NCBI RefSeq assembly: GCF_003347635.1
Contig: NZ_QDFY01000002.1
Span: 496,001-560,000 of the forward strand
Origin: Sphingosinicella terrae
GTDB taxonomy: Bacteria > Pseudomonadota > Alphaproteobacteria > Sphingomonadales > Sphingomonadaceae
Length of the DNA stretch: 64,000 nt
Direction: 5' to 3'
A program made the position numbers and the translations under genes. Of the stretch, positions 34,262 through 43,476 are shown one piece after another (the stretch's first letter is position 1; each line of letters opens with the position of its first letter). The notes beneath the pieces are model-generated. The model was not told the DNA's origin. It did not search any database and saw only the letters and a list, made by a program, of their open reading frames with translations.

Positions 34262-34642
34262 ATGTCACGCCAGCGAAAGCCTGTCCTGACCATGAGCGCT
34301 GATCACGACGCCTACATAGCCGAGGCTCCCGAAGAGCTTCGCCCCGTGCTGGTTCGCTTGCGTGCCCAACTTGCGCGCGCTCTGCCCGACGCCGAGGAAG
34401 TCATCGCCTACAAGATGCCCGGCTTCAGGATCGGACGATCCATCGTCGCGGGCTATGCCGCGTTCAGCAGGCAATGCGGCCTTTATCTGTCGCCCTCCGC
34501 CATTGCGTCGCATGCCGAAGACATCGCGGCGGCCGGGCTCAAGTCCACCAAGACCGGCGTCACCTTCTCGCCGAGCCAGCCGATCCCCGACGCGCTCGTC
34601 GAGAAGCTCGCTCTGGCTTCCAGACGGAATCCATCTCTCTGA
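34262..34642 (+). CDS. DUF1801 (YdhG-like) family protein
   Basis: A 126-residue protein with the DUF1801 pattern: YIAEAPEELRPVLVRLRAQL, ALPDAEEVIAYKMPGF and the C-terminal GVTFSPSQPIPDALVEKL. Members are small cytoplasmic proteins, some related to frataxin-like iron chaperones, but the function is mostly unknown. The start is uncertain: ATG 34262 has a distant GAGGGCGAG, and ATG 34292 begins the conserved part. Convergent with the M23 peptidase. Confidence 0.8.
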   Translation: MSRQRKPVLTMSADHDAYIAEAPEELRPVLVRLRAQLARALPDAEEVIAYKMPGFRIGRSIVAGYAAFSRQCGLYLSPSAIASHAEDIAAAGLKSTKTGVTFSPSQPIPDALVEKLALASRRNPSL

Positions 34643-34754
34643 GAGGGTTAAGGGCGTGATCCGTTTGTCGTTGTTCGAATCGGTTCGGCAGCCATTTCCC
34701 CCGGGCAACGTCGTGGCCGCCCGTCATGCTACGCCCCATCGCCTCCAGCCGAGC

Positions 34755-35429
34755 TCAGTATCCGGCGCCTGAACTGGCCCCGGCCGCACCCCGGCCGCGC
34801 GCGAAAGCAGAAATATGGGGACGTCCGGCATCGAGCGGCGCTGTCTCGCCATGGAAACGCGCGCGTGATGGCCCGAGGTAATCGAGTGGATCGAGGATCG
34901 TCCCGCCCCGGCGAACCTCGAAATGGAGATGACTTCCGGTCGAACGACCGGTCGATCCCATAAGGCCGATCGTCTGGCCCTCGGCCACGCGCTCGCCAGG
35001 TCTCACGCCGATGCGGGACAGGTGCGCGTATCGGGTGCGGAAGCCGTTGCCATGATCGATCTCGATCATCCGGCCATAGTCCCCTGCATTGCCGGCACGG
35101 CGGACTTCGCCCGCTTGTGCCGCCCGCACCGGCGTGCCGAGCGGGCCGGGTATATCGATCCCCGCATGAAGCCTCGTCCTGCCGCCCAGCGGATCGCGGC
35201 GCAGTCCGAAGCGCGAGCTCAGCCGCGGCAGCGCTTCGGTGCGCACAATGTCCTGGCTCTGCGTCGTTGCGCGCTCGGCCGAAACGTCCCTCTGGGCCGA
35301 CCATTCGAGCATTCGCGACCCGAACTCGAGCGCGGTCGGAAGCTCCGCCGGACCTTGTGCCCAAACCCCGTTCGCCTGCGAGCACAGGAGAATGGCGGAC
35401 AGGTGCGGCAGGCCGAACCGAACAGGCAT
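34755..35429 (-). CDS. M23-family (LytM) peptidoglycan endopeptidase
   Basis: A 224-residue envelope protein with a short signal-like N-terminus (ending VWAQ) and a C-terminal peptidase_M23 domain. The zinc ligands are visible: HAGIDIPG (His, Asp), then TRYAHLS and the final HLHFEVRRGG. It would act on cell-wall crosslinks or serve as an envelope activator. The ribosome-binding site is weak. It diverges from the aldolase gene that opens the exopolysaccharide locus. Confidence 0.87.
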   Translation of the reverse strand: MPVRFGLPHLSAILLCSQANGVWAQGPAELPTALEFGSRMLEWSAQRDVSAERATTQSQDIVRTEALPRLSSRFGLRRDPLGGRTRLHAGIDIPGPLGTPVRAAQAGEVRRAGNAGDYGRMIEIDHGNGFRTRYAHLSRIGVRPGERVAEGQTIGLMGSTGRSTGSHLHFEVRRGGTILDPLDYLGPSRARFHGETAPLDAGRPHISAFARGRGAAGASSGAGY

Positions 35430-35586
35430 TACGCTTCAGACGAAGCCGGGCGGCCAATCCCGCAGCCCGAATGGCCGGAATTCCGCACGGCGCATGAGAT
35501 TTTTCTCGCGCCCACATTTTTGCTGCGGGCCTGCGGCGGCTGCGCCGTCTCCCTTGGCGATACACCACCGGACCGGGAGGCCGACG

Positions 35587-36399
35587 ATGAATGCAACCGA
35601 ACGCAACATGCTCGACATGCTCAGGAAGGGCCGGGACGAATATGGTGTGGTGGCGGTCAAGGCCGAGTTCGAGGCCGAGGGCACGCGGCCCGACGAATTG
35701 CTCCGTCTGCTCGAACTGGCGCATCGTGCCGATCTGGGCGTCGCGCTCAAGATCGGCGGCTGCGAGGCGATCAGCGATCTGCTGTCCGCGAAGCTTTATG
35801 GCGCGGACTATCTGATCGCGCCGATGATCGAGACCACCTACGCGCTCACCAAATATGTCGAAGCGCGAAGCAAGGCGTGGGGCGAAGAGGCCGCGGACGC
35901 GAAGTTCCTCTACAACCTGGAGACGGTGACCGGGCTGGCCAACCTGCCCGAGATGCTGCCCATCGCAGCGGAGCATCTGGACGGCATCGTCTTCGGCCGC
36001 GTGGACTTCACGCTTTCGAGCGGTCTGTCGCGGGCCGAGATCGATTCGCGCCAGGTCTGCGACGCGGTGCTGCGCGTGGCCGAGGCTTGCGCCGATCAGG
36101 ATCTCGAACTGGTGGTCGGCGGCGGCGTCTCCCCCGAAGCCGGCTTTGCCTTGCGCGAATTCCGCGCGATCCGACTGGACCGGTTCGAGACGCGCAAGGT
36201 CGTCTTCGACGGCTCTGCGGCGGAGAGCCGGGATTTCGAGCAGGGCATCGCGGTTGCCGTGGCGTTCGAGCTCGCCTGGCTGGAAAACAAGCGCGACTAT
36301 TACGGCGCCATCGCCGGGGAAGACGCGAAGCGGATCGCCATGATCCGCGATCGCAGCGCATCGGCCGCTGCCAGGCGCGTCGCAAGCATGGCCGCGTGA
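35587..36399 (+). CDS. HpcH/HpaI aldolase/citrate-lyase family protein
   Basis: A 270-residue TIM-barrel enzyme. Metal-binding features of the family are LETVTGLANLPEML (Glu) and GIVFGRVDFTLSSGL (Asp), close to the usual ETxxGxxNxxE and GxxD patterns. Such enzymes make or break C-C bonds using pyruvate-like donors. The ATG at 35587 follows GGGAGG. It opens a run of plus-strand genes for exopolysaccharide, with the IMPase-like gene starting 5 bases after its stop, so a role in building an unusual sugar is plausible. Confidence 0.82.
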   Translation: MNATERNMLDMLRKGRDEYGVVAVKAEFEAEGTRPDELLRLLELAHRADLGVALKIGGCEAISDLLSAKLYGADYLIAPMIETTYALTKYVEARSKAWGEEAADAKFLYNLETVTGLANLPEMLPIAAEHLDGIVFGRVDFTLSSGLSRAEIDSRQVCDAVLRVAEACADQDLELVVGGGVSPEAGFALREFRAIRLDRFETRKVVFDGSAAESRDFEQGIAVAVAFELAWLENKRDYYGAIAGEDAKRIAMIRDRSASAAARRVASMAA

Positions 36400-36404
36400 T
36401 CGCC

Positions 36405-37235
36405 ATGGCGCTCTACGACGGCGTTTCGGCCCTGATGTACGACGTCGCGGCCAACGTCCTGATGCCGCGCTACCGCCGCCTCGCGCAAGGCGACATCGCC
36501 GAGAAGAGCCCGGGCGAGATCGTCACCAGCGTCGACCTGGCCGCGGAGCGCAGGCTCGCCTCCGGCCTTGCGGCGCTGCTGCCCCAGGCCCGCATCGTCG
36601 GCGAGGAGGCCACGGCGGCGAATCCCGAATTGCTCGACGCGGCGGGGCACGGCCTCGTCTGGCTGGTCGACCCGCTCGATGGAACCGCCAATTACGCCAG
36701 CGGGCGCGGACCCTTCGGAATCATGGTCGCCCTGGTCGAAGATGGCGTGCCGCACATGGGCTGGATCCTCGACGGGCTCGAAGGCCGGATGTGCTTCGCG
36801 GAGCGTGGAAAGGGCGCGTGGCGGGGCCATGAGCGGGTCAGGTGCAGCCCGACATCACTCCGCCGGCCGATCGCGGCGCTCGGCACGCACTTCCTCTCGC
36901 CCGCCCGCCGCGAACGCGTGCACGCCGCCGCGGCTCGCCATCTGGATCGCGTGCCCGTGCCGATGTGCGCCGCAGCGAGCTATGCGCGCCTGCTGCTGGG
37001 GCAGGACGACATGGCCCTGTTTCAACGGTCGCTGCCTTGGGATCATGCCGCCGGAGCGCTGATCGTGGAAGAGGCGGGGGGCCGCGTCACGCACTGGGAT
37101 CGCTCGGACTACCGGGTCGGCGGACATGGGAGCGGCATACTCGCCGCGGCCAGCCCCGCACTTTGGGAGCGGGCGGCCGGCATCCTGCTCGGTCCCGCGG
37201 CGGGGCTTGCCCCCGCTCTGGTCCAGGCGGCCTGA
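36405..37235 (+). CDS. Inositol-monophosphatase family phosphatase
   Basis: A 276-residue Mg-dependent sugar phosphatase. Metal-site motifs are present: GEEA, WLVDPLDGTANYASG and PWDHAAGALIVEEAGG. The family includes inositol, fructose-1,6- and PAP phosphatases, so the substrate is open. A GTG at 36396 overlapping the aldolase stop is an alternative start. It is the second gene of the exopolysaccharide run and is followed 2 bases later by the export gene, hinting at dephosphorylation of a sugar intermediate of that pathway. Confidence 0.88.
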   Translation: MALYDGVSALMYDVAANVLMPRYRRLAQGDIAEKSPGEIVTSVDLAAERRLASGLAALLPQARIVGEEATAANPELLDAAGHGLVWLVDPLDGTANYASGRGPFGIMVALVEDGVPHMGWILDGLEGRMCFAERGKGAWRGHERVRCSPTSLRRPIAALGTHFLSPARRERVHAAAARHLDRVPVPMCAAASYARLLLGQDDMALFQRSLPWDHAAGALIVEEAGGRVTHWDRSDYRVGGHGSGILAAASPALWERAAGILLGPAAGLAPALVQAA

Positions 37236-37237
37236 CG

Positions 37238-39115
37238 ATGCGCCTTCGGGTCCTCACGGCCAGCCTTGCCGCTGGCACCGCCCTGACATTCGCTGCGCCC
37301 GGTTCGGCGCAGCTTTCCTTTCCCGTCTCTCCCGCCCAGCAGCAGGCGGGGGAAGCCGGCAGGAACATCGACACGGCCACCACCGCCCAGGTCCCGGCGC
37401 CGGCCCCGGTCTCGCCGTTCGAGCCCGTGAGCATCGATGCCCCGACCCAGGGCTCGGCGGACGGTGCAGCGAACCGAATGGGCGCGGGGGAAACGAGGCT
37501 CACGCAAGCCGCGCCTCCCGGCGAGTTCGAGAGCTTCGTCTCCACCATCGCGGGCAAGCCCTTGCGGCGCTTCGGCAGCGAATTGCTGGTGCCGGGCGGA
37601 CGCGACTTCTCCGCCCCGCCGACAGCGGCGATTCCGCCCGACTATCGGCTCAATCCCGGCGACCGGATCAGGCTGGCCCTGACGGGAGCGGTCCAGGCGA
37701 CCGACCTCGAGCGCACGATCGATTCCGAAGGGCGAATATTCATCCCGCGCATCGGCCCGGTCATGGTCGGCGGCGTGCGCTATGCCGATCTGCGGGAAGT
37801 GATCGGCCGGGAAGTCTCGCGACAATATAGCAGCTTCGAGCTGCAGGTGACGGTGGCCCGGCTTGGCGGCGTCACCGTCTATGTCACGGGTTTCGTCGCT
37901 TCGCCCGGCTCGTTCACGGTGGGCAGCCTGTCGACGCTGGTGAACGCCGTTCTGGCGGCGGGCGGGCCGGCGCCCGGAGGCAGCTTCCGTTCGATCCAGC
38001 TGCGGCGGGGCGGGGAGCTCGTCTCCGATTTCGACCTCTACGACCTGTTGCTCAGAGGCGACCGCAGCGGGGACGCCGTGCTGCAGAACGGCGACGTGAT
38101 CTTCGTCGCGCCCGCCGGCGAGCAGGTGGCGGTGACGGGAAGCGTCAATCGGGAGGCGATCTACGAGCTCGCGCCCGGCGAGACGCTGGCCGACGCGCTG
38201 CTCTACGCCGGCGGCGTGAGCACGCTCGCCGACCGCGGCCGGCTGATGGTGCTCGACTCGCTCGGCGAAGACGGTGCCGGCTGGGCGGAGATCTCCGCCG
38301 CCGAGGCGCGCACGCGGCCGGTACGCCGGGGCGACATCATCCGCGTGCTGAGCAACGCCGGCATCGCTCGGCCGCTGCAGCAGCAATCCCTGCTCGTCAC
38401 GATCAGCGGCGAAGTGGCGCGGCCGGGGCGATATTTCTTCGAGCCCGGCACGCGCCTCGCCGACGTGCTGGCGCGGGCAGGGGGGCTCACCGACCAGGCC
38501 TTTCCCTATGCGAGCGTCATCACGCGCGAGAGCGTGCGCGAACAGCAGCAGGCCAGCTTCGAGCGCGCGATAGAGGATGCGGAGTTGCTGCTCACCGCGC
38601 AGCCCCTCATCTCGGCGGAGCGATCGCAAATGGTCCAGCCCGCCAATATCGAGCTGATCCGATCGGTGGTCGCGCAGATGGGGCAGCGCGAGCCGACGGG
38701 GCGGCTGGTCTTCGATCTGCCCGTCGACGCGGTCGACCTGCCGAGCGAACTCGTGCTCGAGAATAACGACATGATCCACGTTCCCCCTCGCCCGGTGACG
38801 GTGGGGGTGTTCGGCGCGGTCCCCACGCCCGCCTCTTTCGCCTATCAGGAGGGGCGGCGCATCCGCGACTTCGTCGAGCTCGCCGGCGGTGTTCAGGACA
38901 TGGGCGACGACGGCGAGATCTTCGTCGTGCGCGCGAACGGCACGGTGCTGGCTGACGGCGCGCGGACCCTGCGCGCTCCGGCGCTGCCCGGCGACCTCGT
39001 CTTCATCCCCATCGACGCCAATCGCGGCGAGTTCTGGGCACGACTGCGCGACATCATGGGCACCTTGTTCGGCGGCGTGGTGGGCGCCGCGTCGATCAAG
39101 TCGCTCGCCGAATGA
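37238..39115 (+). CDS. Wza-like polysaccharide export protein (Poly_export/SLBB)
   Basis: A 625-residue protein with a signal peptide ending GSAQ, a Poly_export domain (about 130-210; YRLNPGDRIRLALTG, GRIFIPRIGPVMVGG) and several SLBB-type repeats (VTVYVTGFVASPGSF, VAVTGSVNREAIYELAPG, LVTISGEVARPGRYFFEPG, VGVFGAVPTPASFAYQEG). A hydrophobic stretch lies at the C-terminus. It should form the outer-membrane or periplasm-spanning conduit for an exopolysaccharide. No lipobox Cys is seen, unlike E. coli Wza. It overlaps the Wzz-like gene by 4 bases. Confidence 0.9.
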   Translation: MRLRVLTASLAAGTALTFAAPGSAQLSFPVSPAQQQAGEAGRNIDTATTAQVPAPAPVSPFEPVSIDAPTQGSADGAANRMGAGETRLTQAAPPGEFESFVSTIAGKPLRRFGSELLVPGGRDFSAPPTAAIPPDYRLNPGDRIRLALTGAVQATDLERTIDSEGRIFIPRIGPVMVGGVRYADLREVIGREVSRQYSSFELQVTVARLGGVTVYVTGFVASPGSFTVGSLSTLVNAVLAAGGPAPGGSFRSIQLRRGGELVSDFDLYDLLLRGDRSGDAVLQNGDVIFVAPAGEQVAVTGSVNREAIYELAPGETLADALLYAGGVSTLADRGRLMVLDSLGEDGAGWAEISAAEARTRPVRRGDIIRVLSNAGIARPLQQQSLLVTISGEVARPGRYFFEPGTRLADVLARAGGLTDQAFPYASVITRESVREQQQASFERAIEDAELLLTAQPLISAERSQMVQPANIELIRSVVAQMGQREPTGRLVFDLPVDAVDLPSELVLENNDMIHVPPRPVTVGVFGAVPTPASFAYQEGRRIRDFVELAGGVQDMGDDGEIFVVRANGTVLADGARTLRAPALPGDLVFIPIDANRGEFWARLRDIMGTLFGGVVGAASIKSLAE

Positions 39116-40224
39116 GCCTGCGCAGGCGCATCGAGGCCACGCTGGGCCACCCGGGCAGGCGGCGCATTCTGTATGGGGTGCTCGCGACGCTTCTGGCGGT
39201 GCTGTGCCTGTTCCCGCAACCCTTCGTGGCGCGGTCCAAGGTTCTCCCGCAGGACCCCGGCAGCCTGGGACTCTCGACGATGGGAGGGATGGGCGGCGGT
39301 CTTCAGGGCTTTGCCGCCCTGCTGGGCGGGGCCAGGCAGCCGATCGACATGTACTTGGCGATCGCGCGGAGCGCCGAGGTGAGCGATGCGGTGATCGAGC
39401 GGCTCGAACTCGCCCGTCCCGAAGCCTATGGCAGCCCGCGCAATGCTCGCCTCGCTTTGTCGCGCCGGGTGGACGTCCATTCGCTTACCGGCGGGCTGAT
39501 CGAGGTCGAGGTGCGCAGCCACGATCCCGAGGAGGCGGAGGCCCTCACCCGGGCCTATGGCCAAGCGATCAGCGACCGCATCGTGCTGCTTGGACAGCAA
39601 AGGACGGCGCGCAAGCGCGGCATCGTCGAGCAACGGTTGGCCGAGGCCGCAAGGCGCGTCGCGCGAACGGAAGCGGCACTGGACACCTTCCGGCGACAGA
39701 ACAATCTTGCCGCGCCCGAGGCGCAGCTCGGCACCGAGATATCGCTCCGCGCAGGGCTGCAGGCGCAATTGCAGGCCAAGCGCGTCGAGCTTCGCACGCT
39801 GAGCGGCTTCCTCGGGCCGGAGAATCCGCGCCTCCTCGCCGTCCAGTCCGAGATCGTCTCGCTCCAGTCTCAAATCGCGCGGGCTTCCATCCCCGGTCGC
39901 GAGGCGTCCGGGCCGAACGTCGCCGGCCTGTCCGGCATTTCGAGCGACTATCTCAATCTCTATCGCGACTACCGCTTCGCCCAGGCGCTCTACGAGGTCT
40001 ATGCCCGCGCGAACGAGGAGGTCGCCGTCGAGGCGCTCGCGGGAGAGACGGCCTCGGACGTGCAGGTGATCGAGGCCGCGCGGCTCGATACCGACCGCAA
40101 GGTCAACATCCCCGCCGTCGGCGCGCTCGCCTTCCTCCTGCTCCTCGCCGCCTTCACCGAAATCTACGCGCCTGCGACGGGCGTCCGCCTGCGGCTCCTG
40201 TCCCGGGGAGAGGGACCGGCATGA
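39112..40224 (+). CDS. Wzz-type polysaccharide co-polymerase (chain-length determinant)
   Basis: A 370-residue inner-membrane protein with a membrane helix near each end (about 18-37 and 338-357) and a large periplasmic, coiled-coil-rich loop (QQRTARKRGIVEQRLAEAARRVARTEAALDTFRRQN). This is the layout of Wzz/PCP proteins that set chain length and dock to the export channel. There is no C-terminal tyrosine-kinase domain. Start and stop overlap both neighbours by 4 bases (ATGA), so export and glycosyltransferase genes are one translational unit. Confidence 0.87.
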   Translation: MSLRRRIEATLGHPGRRRILYGVLATLLAVLCLFPQPFVARSKVLPQDPGSLGLSTMGGMGGGLQGFAALLGGARQPIDMYLAIARSAEVSDAVIERLELARPEAYGSPRNARLALSRRVDVHSLTGGLIEVEVRSHDPEEAEALTRAYGQAISDRIVLLGQQRTARKRGIVEQRLAEAARRVARTEAALDTFRRQNNLAAPEAQLGTEISLRAGLQAQLQAKRVELRTLSGFLGPENPRLLAVQSEIVSLQSQIARASIPGREASGPNVAGLSGISSDYLNLYRDYRFAQALYEVYARANEEVAVEALAGETASDVQVIEAARLDTDRKVNIPAVGALAFLLLLAAFTEIYAPATGVRLRLLSRGEGPA

Positions 40225-41159
40225 CGCGTCCCGAACTTTCCATCGTCATCCCCTGCTACAACGAAGCGGAGAATGTCCGCCGCATCTGCGCGGCGGTGAC
40301 CGCGGAGGCCGCGAAAGCGGCATCCTCTCACGAGATCGTCCTGATCGACAATTGCTCCACCGACGGAACACGCGAGCTCATCCGCGAACTGTGCCGCGAG
40401 GATCCTCGCATTCGGGCGATCTTCAACAATCGCAATTACGGCCAGATGCGCTCGCCCACCCACGGCGTCTACCAGTCGGGCGGCGCGGCGGTGATCGGGA
40501 TGGGCGCCGACTTCCAGGACCCGCCGGAGATGATCGCCACGTTCGTGGAGCAATGGCGTTCCGGCGCGCAGGTCGTGCTCGGCCAGCGCCGCCGCGAGCG
40601 GGCGCCGCTGCTGCTGCGTGCGGTACGCAGGCTCGGCTATGCCGTTCTTTCGCGGGTGGCGGACTATCCGATCATCCCGGGCGCCACCGGCTTCGGCCTG
40701 TTCGACCGGAAGGTGGTGGAGGCGCTGGCACGCTGGAACGAGCCCGAGCCCTTCTTTCGCGGCATGCTGGTGGAATCCGGTTTCCGCATCGCGGTGGTGC
40801 CGTTCGACCGCCCCCAGCGCAGCGCCGGCGAGAGCAAGAATGGCGTGCGCAGCCTTTTCGCCTTTGCCATGTCCGCGCTGTCGGGATCCGCGCGTTCGCT
40901 GCTGCGGCTGCCGCTGCTCGTCGCGGCGCTGGTCGGGAGCGTCGCCGGAGGACTATCTCTGGCGGCGGTCATCGCCGTCTTTCTCGATGGCCCCGCCGCC
41001 GTCCTGGCCTGGCTCGCCCTTGCCGCCGCTTCGCTGGCCTTGATCCTGCTTTCCATCGGGCTGGTGGCCGAGCAGGTCCGCCTGCTGGTCGAGCGCAGCC
41101 GCAACGTGCCGCTGGTGATCGAGGAAGAGCGGATCAATTTCCCGTTGAGCCTCCGATGA
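40221..41159 (+). CDS. Family 2 glycosyltransferase, membrane-anchored (DPM1/GtrB-like)
   Basis: A 312-residue protein with an N-terminal GT-A domain (LSIVIPCYNEAENV, IDNCSTDGT, MGADFQDPPEM) and two C-terminal membrane helices (about 230-285). This is the form of polyprenyl-phosphate sugar synthases such as GtrB/DPM1, which load a sugar onto undecaprenyl phosphate. A GtrA-like gene lies downstream (45302), consistent with such a flippase pairing. Overlaps both neighbours by 4 bases. Confidence 0.88.
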   Translation: MTRPELSIVIPCYNEAENVRRICAAVTAEAAKAASSHEIVLIDNCSTDGTRELIRELCREDPRIRAIFNNRNYGQMRSPTHGVYQSGGAAVIGMGADFQDPPEMIATFVEQWRSGAQVVLGQRRRERAPLLLRAVRRLGYAVLSRVADYPIIPGATGFGLFDRKVVEALARWNEPEPFFRGMLVESGFRIAVVPFDRPQRSAGESKNGVRSLFAFAMSALSGSARSLLRLPLLVAALVGSVAGGLSLAAVIAVFLDGPAAVLAWLALAAASLALILLSIGLVAEQVRLLVERSRNVPLVIEEERINFPLSLR

Positions 41160-42457
41160 CGCGCGCTTCGCGCCGTATGGCGCTTTGTCTCGAGCTGGTC
41201 CTGGCGCTCGGCGTGATCGTGAGCCTCGCCGCGACCATCTTGTTCTTCCGCGCGCGCGGCTACCTGCCGCAGCCCTTCGTGTTCGACACGAACGACACCT
41301 TCATGGATTGGTTCAACACAGCCTATTGGGCGAACAATCGCGGCATCTACGACGTCTGGCGCAGCATCTATCCGCCGCTTTCCTTCCTGTTCCTCGACCT
41401 GTTCAGCCTGCCCGGCTGCTACCTCCAATCCTCCTTCCACGCGCGCGAATGCGACTGGCTGGGGCGGGCGGCGATGACCGGCTTTTACCTGGTGGACGTG
41501 GCCTTGCTGTGGCTGAGCTTCCGCCGTGCCGATCCGGCGACCGCCCCCATGCGGACGATCGCCATGGCGCTCGGCCTGCCGCTGTTGTTCACGCTCGAGC
41601 GCGGCAATCTGATCCTCGTCTGCCTGGCCGCCTTCATCCTGGCCCATGGCCCGCTGCTGCAATCGCGTCTTTGGCGGGGGATCGCGACCGCGATCACGAT
41701 CAATTTCAAGCCCTATCTGGTGCTGCCGGTGCTTCACCTCGCGATCCGCCGCGAGTGGCGGATGCTGGAATTGGCCGGGATCGCGACGCTCGCGCTCTAT
41801 TGCCTCACCTTGATCCTGGTGGGTTCGGGCACGCCGGCGGAGATCCTCTCCAACATGGCCAATTGGGTGGAATTCCAGAGCGGCCAGGTCTGGAACGAGA
41901 TCAATTATTCGACCAGCTATGCGCCTTTCCTCAACATGCGCGAAGCCCAGGTGCCGCTGCTCGAATTCGTGTCCTCGCGCACGATCGAGAATGTCGAATT
42001 CGCCGTCCCCCTGGCGATCGGAACGACGCAGGCGCTGGCGCTGGCAGCCTTGCTCGCCGCCTGGTTGCAGCCGCACGCGCTCTCCGCGCCGCGCATCGCC
42101 GCGATCCTGCTGGGGACCTATCTCGTCACGCAATCGCCCGGCGGATATACCCAGACCTTCCTGCTGTTCCTCGTCTTCCTCGAGCCGCTCCGCAGGCTCG
42201 GTCCGGCCGTGGCGGTCATCTGCGCCTATTCGCTCTGCCTGGTCGGCGACGTTCCGCTGGCGACGGTGCTGGAGATCACGAGCGCGAGCTGGCTGGGCGA
42301 ACGGACGGTGAGCCCGGCATTCGGGCTGACCTGGGGCCATTTCGTTCGGCCGGGCCTCATCATCCTCATGGTCTGGGCCTTGTCGCTCGACGCCATCGCC
42401 GAATCCGCCCGGGCGCATATGCGGCACCGGCCGAGGCTGGGGCTCGCGACGGCATGA
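41156..42457 (+). CDS. Multispanning membrane glycosyltransferase, GT87-like
   Basis: A 433-residue, roughly 10-helix membrane protein. The first periplasmic loop carries DTNDTFMDWFNTAYWANN and YPPLSFLF, and later ITINFKPYLVLPVLHL, resembling polyprenyl-phosphate-dependent GT-C transferases of the GT87/DUF2029 type. It would transfer a lipid-linked sugar on the periplasmic face. Overlaps the preceding GT2 and the following epimerase by 4 bases each. Donor and acceptor unknown; a Wzy-type polymerase cannot be excluded. Confidence 0.72.
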   Translation: MTRASRRMALCLELVLALGVIVSLAATILFFRARGYLPQPFVFDTNDTFMDWFNTAYWANNRGIYDVWRSIYPPLSFLFLDLFSLPGCYLQSSFHARECDWLGRAAMTGFYLVDVALLWLSFRRADPATAPMRTIAMALGLPLLFTLERGNLILVCLAAFILAHGPLLQSRLWRGIATAITINFKPYLVLPVLHLAIRREWRMLELAGIATLALYCLTLILVGSGTPAEILSNMANWVEFQSGQVWNEINYSTSYAPFLNMREAQVPLLEFVSSRTIENVEFAVPLAIGTTQALALAALLAAWLQPHALSAPRIAAILLGTYLVTQSPGGYTQTFLLFLVFLEPLRRLGPAVAVICAYSLCLVGDVPLATVLEITSASWLGERTVSPAFGLTWGHFVRPGLIILMVWALSLDAIAESARAHMRHRPRLGLATA

Positions 42458-43476
42458 TCGTCGAGCGGGATATCGAGGCGGCCGTGGCCGCCCTCGCACC
42501 GGTCTGGCCGAGGCTCGATGGTGCGCGGATCTTCATGACCGGCGGCACCGGCTTCATCGGTCGATGGATGCTGGAAGTGGTCGCTCGCGCGCCTGCCGAT
42601 GTGGAGATGGTGCTGCTGAGTCGCGATCCGCGCGCCTTCGAACGGCGCGCGCCGCACCTGGCGCGGCGCTTCACGCTCGTCGCAGGCGACATCGCCGATC
42701 TCGCCTCCTCCGGTGAGCGCTTCACCGGCGTGATCCACGGTGCCACCGACGCGAGCGCCGCTTTGACCGCAAGCGACCCGCGGCTCATGTTCGACACGAT
42801 CACCACCGGAACCCGCCGGGCGCTCGATTTCGCGCTCGGCTGCGGCGCCCGGCGCTTCCTCTTCATGAGTTCGGGCGCGGTCTACGGCGTGCAGCCCGAA
42901 AGCCTTTCGCACGTCGACGAGGATTGGATGGGCGGCCCCGATCTGCGCGATCCCAAATCCGCTTATGCGGAAGGGAAGCGCGCCGCCGAGACGCTTTGCG
43001 CGATCTATGGGCACCAGTTCGGCCTCGACGTCGTGACCGCGCGCATTTTCGCGCTGCTCGGCCCCATGCTGCCGCTCGACACGCACTTTGCGGCAGGGAA
43101 CTTCATCCGCGATGCGATGGCGGGCCGCCGCATCCGTATCGAGAGCAGCGGCCGCGCGGTGCGCTCCTACCTCTATGCCGCCGACCTCGCCGTCTGGCTG
43201 TGGACCATGCTCGCCGCCGCAGCCCCGGGCGCGGTGTACAATTGCGGCTCGGAGGAGGCCGTGTCGCTGGTCGCCTTGGCCGAGCGCATCTCGGCGCTTC
43301 TCGGCGGGCCCGGTGTCGACGTGATGGGCGGCGTCGATCCCGGTTGGAATCCCGGCCGGTTCGTCCCGTCGACCGAAGCGATCCGCCGAGAGCTCGGCGT
43401 CGTCCTCACCGTGCCGCTGGACGAGGCGATCCGGCGCACCGCTTTTGCCAGTGGAGAAAACAGATGCCCCGCGTGA
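42454..43476 (+). CDS. NAD-dependent epimerase/dehydratase (SDR)
   Basis: A 340-residue extended short-chain dehydrogenase. It has the nucleotide-binding GGTGFIGRWMLE, the catalytic SSGAVYG and YAEGKRAAE (Tyr-x3-Lys), and a C-terminal sugar-binding part. Such enzymes act on nucleotide sugars as epimerases, reductases or dehydratases. Its start overlaps the previous gene by 4 bases and its end overlaps the TPP-enzyme gene by 13, so these two probably act on the same sugar intermediate. Confidence 0.88.
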   Translation: MIVERDIEAAVAALAPVWPRLDGARIFMTGGTGFIGRWMLEVVARAPADVEMVLLSRDPRAFERRAPHLARRFTLVAGDIADLASSGERFTGVIHGATDASAALTASDPRLMFDTITTGTRRALDFALGCGARRFLFMSSGAVYGVQPESLSHVDEDWMGGPDLRDPKSAYAEGKRAAETLCAIYGHQFGLDVVTARIFALLGPMLPLDTHFAAGNFIRDAMAGRRIRIESSGRAVRSYLYAADLAVWLWTMLAAAAPGAVYNCGSEEAVSLVALAERISALLGGPGVDVMGGVDPGWNPGRFVPSTEAIRRELGVVLTVPLDEAIRRTAFASGENRCPA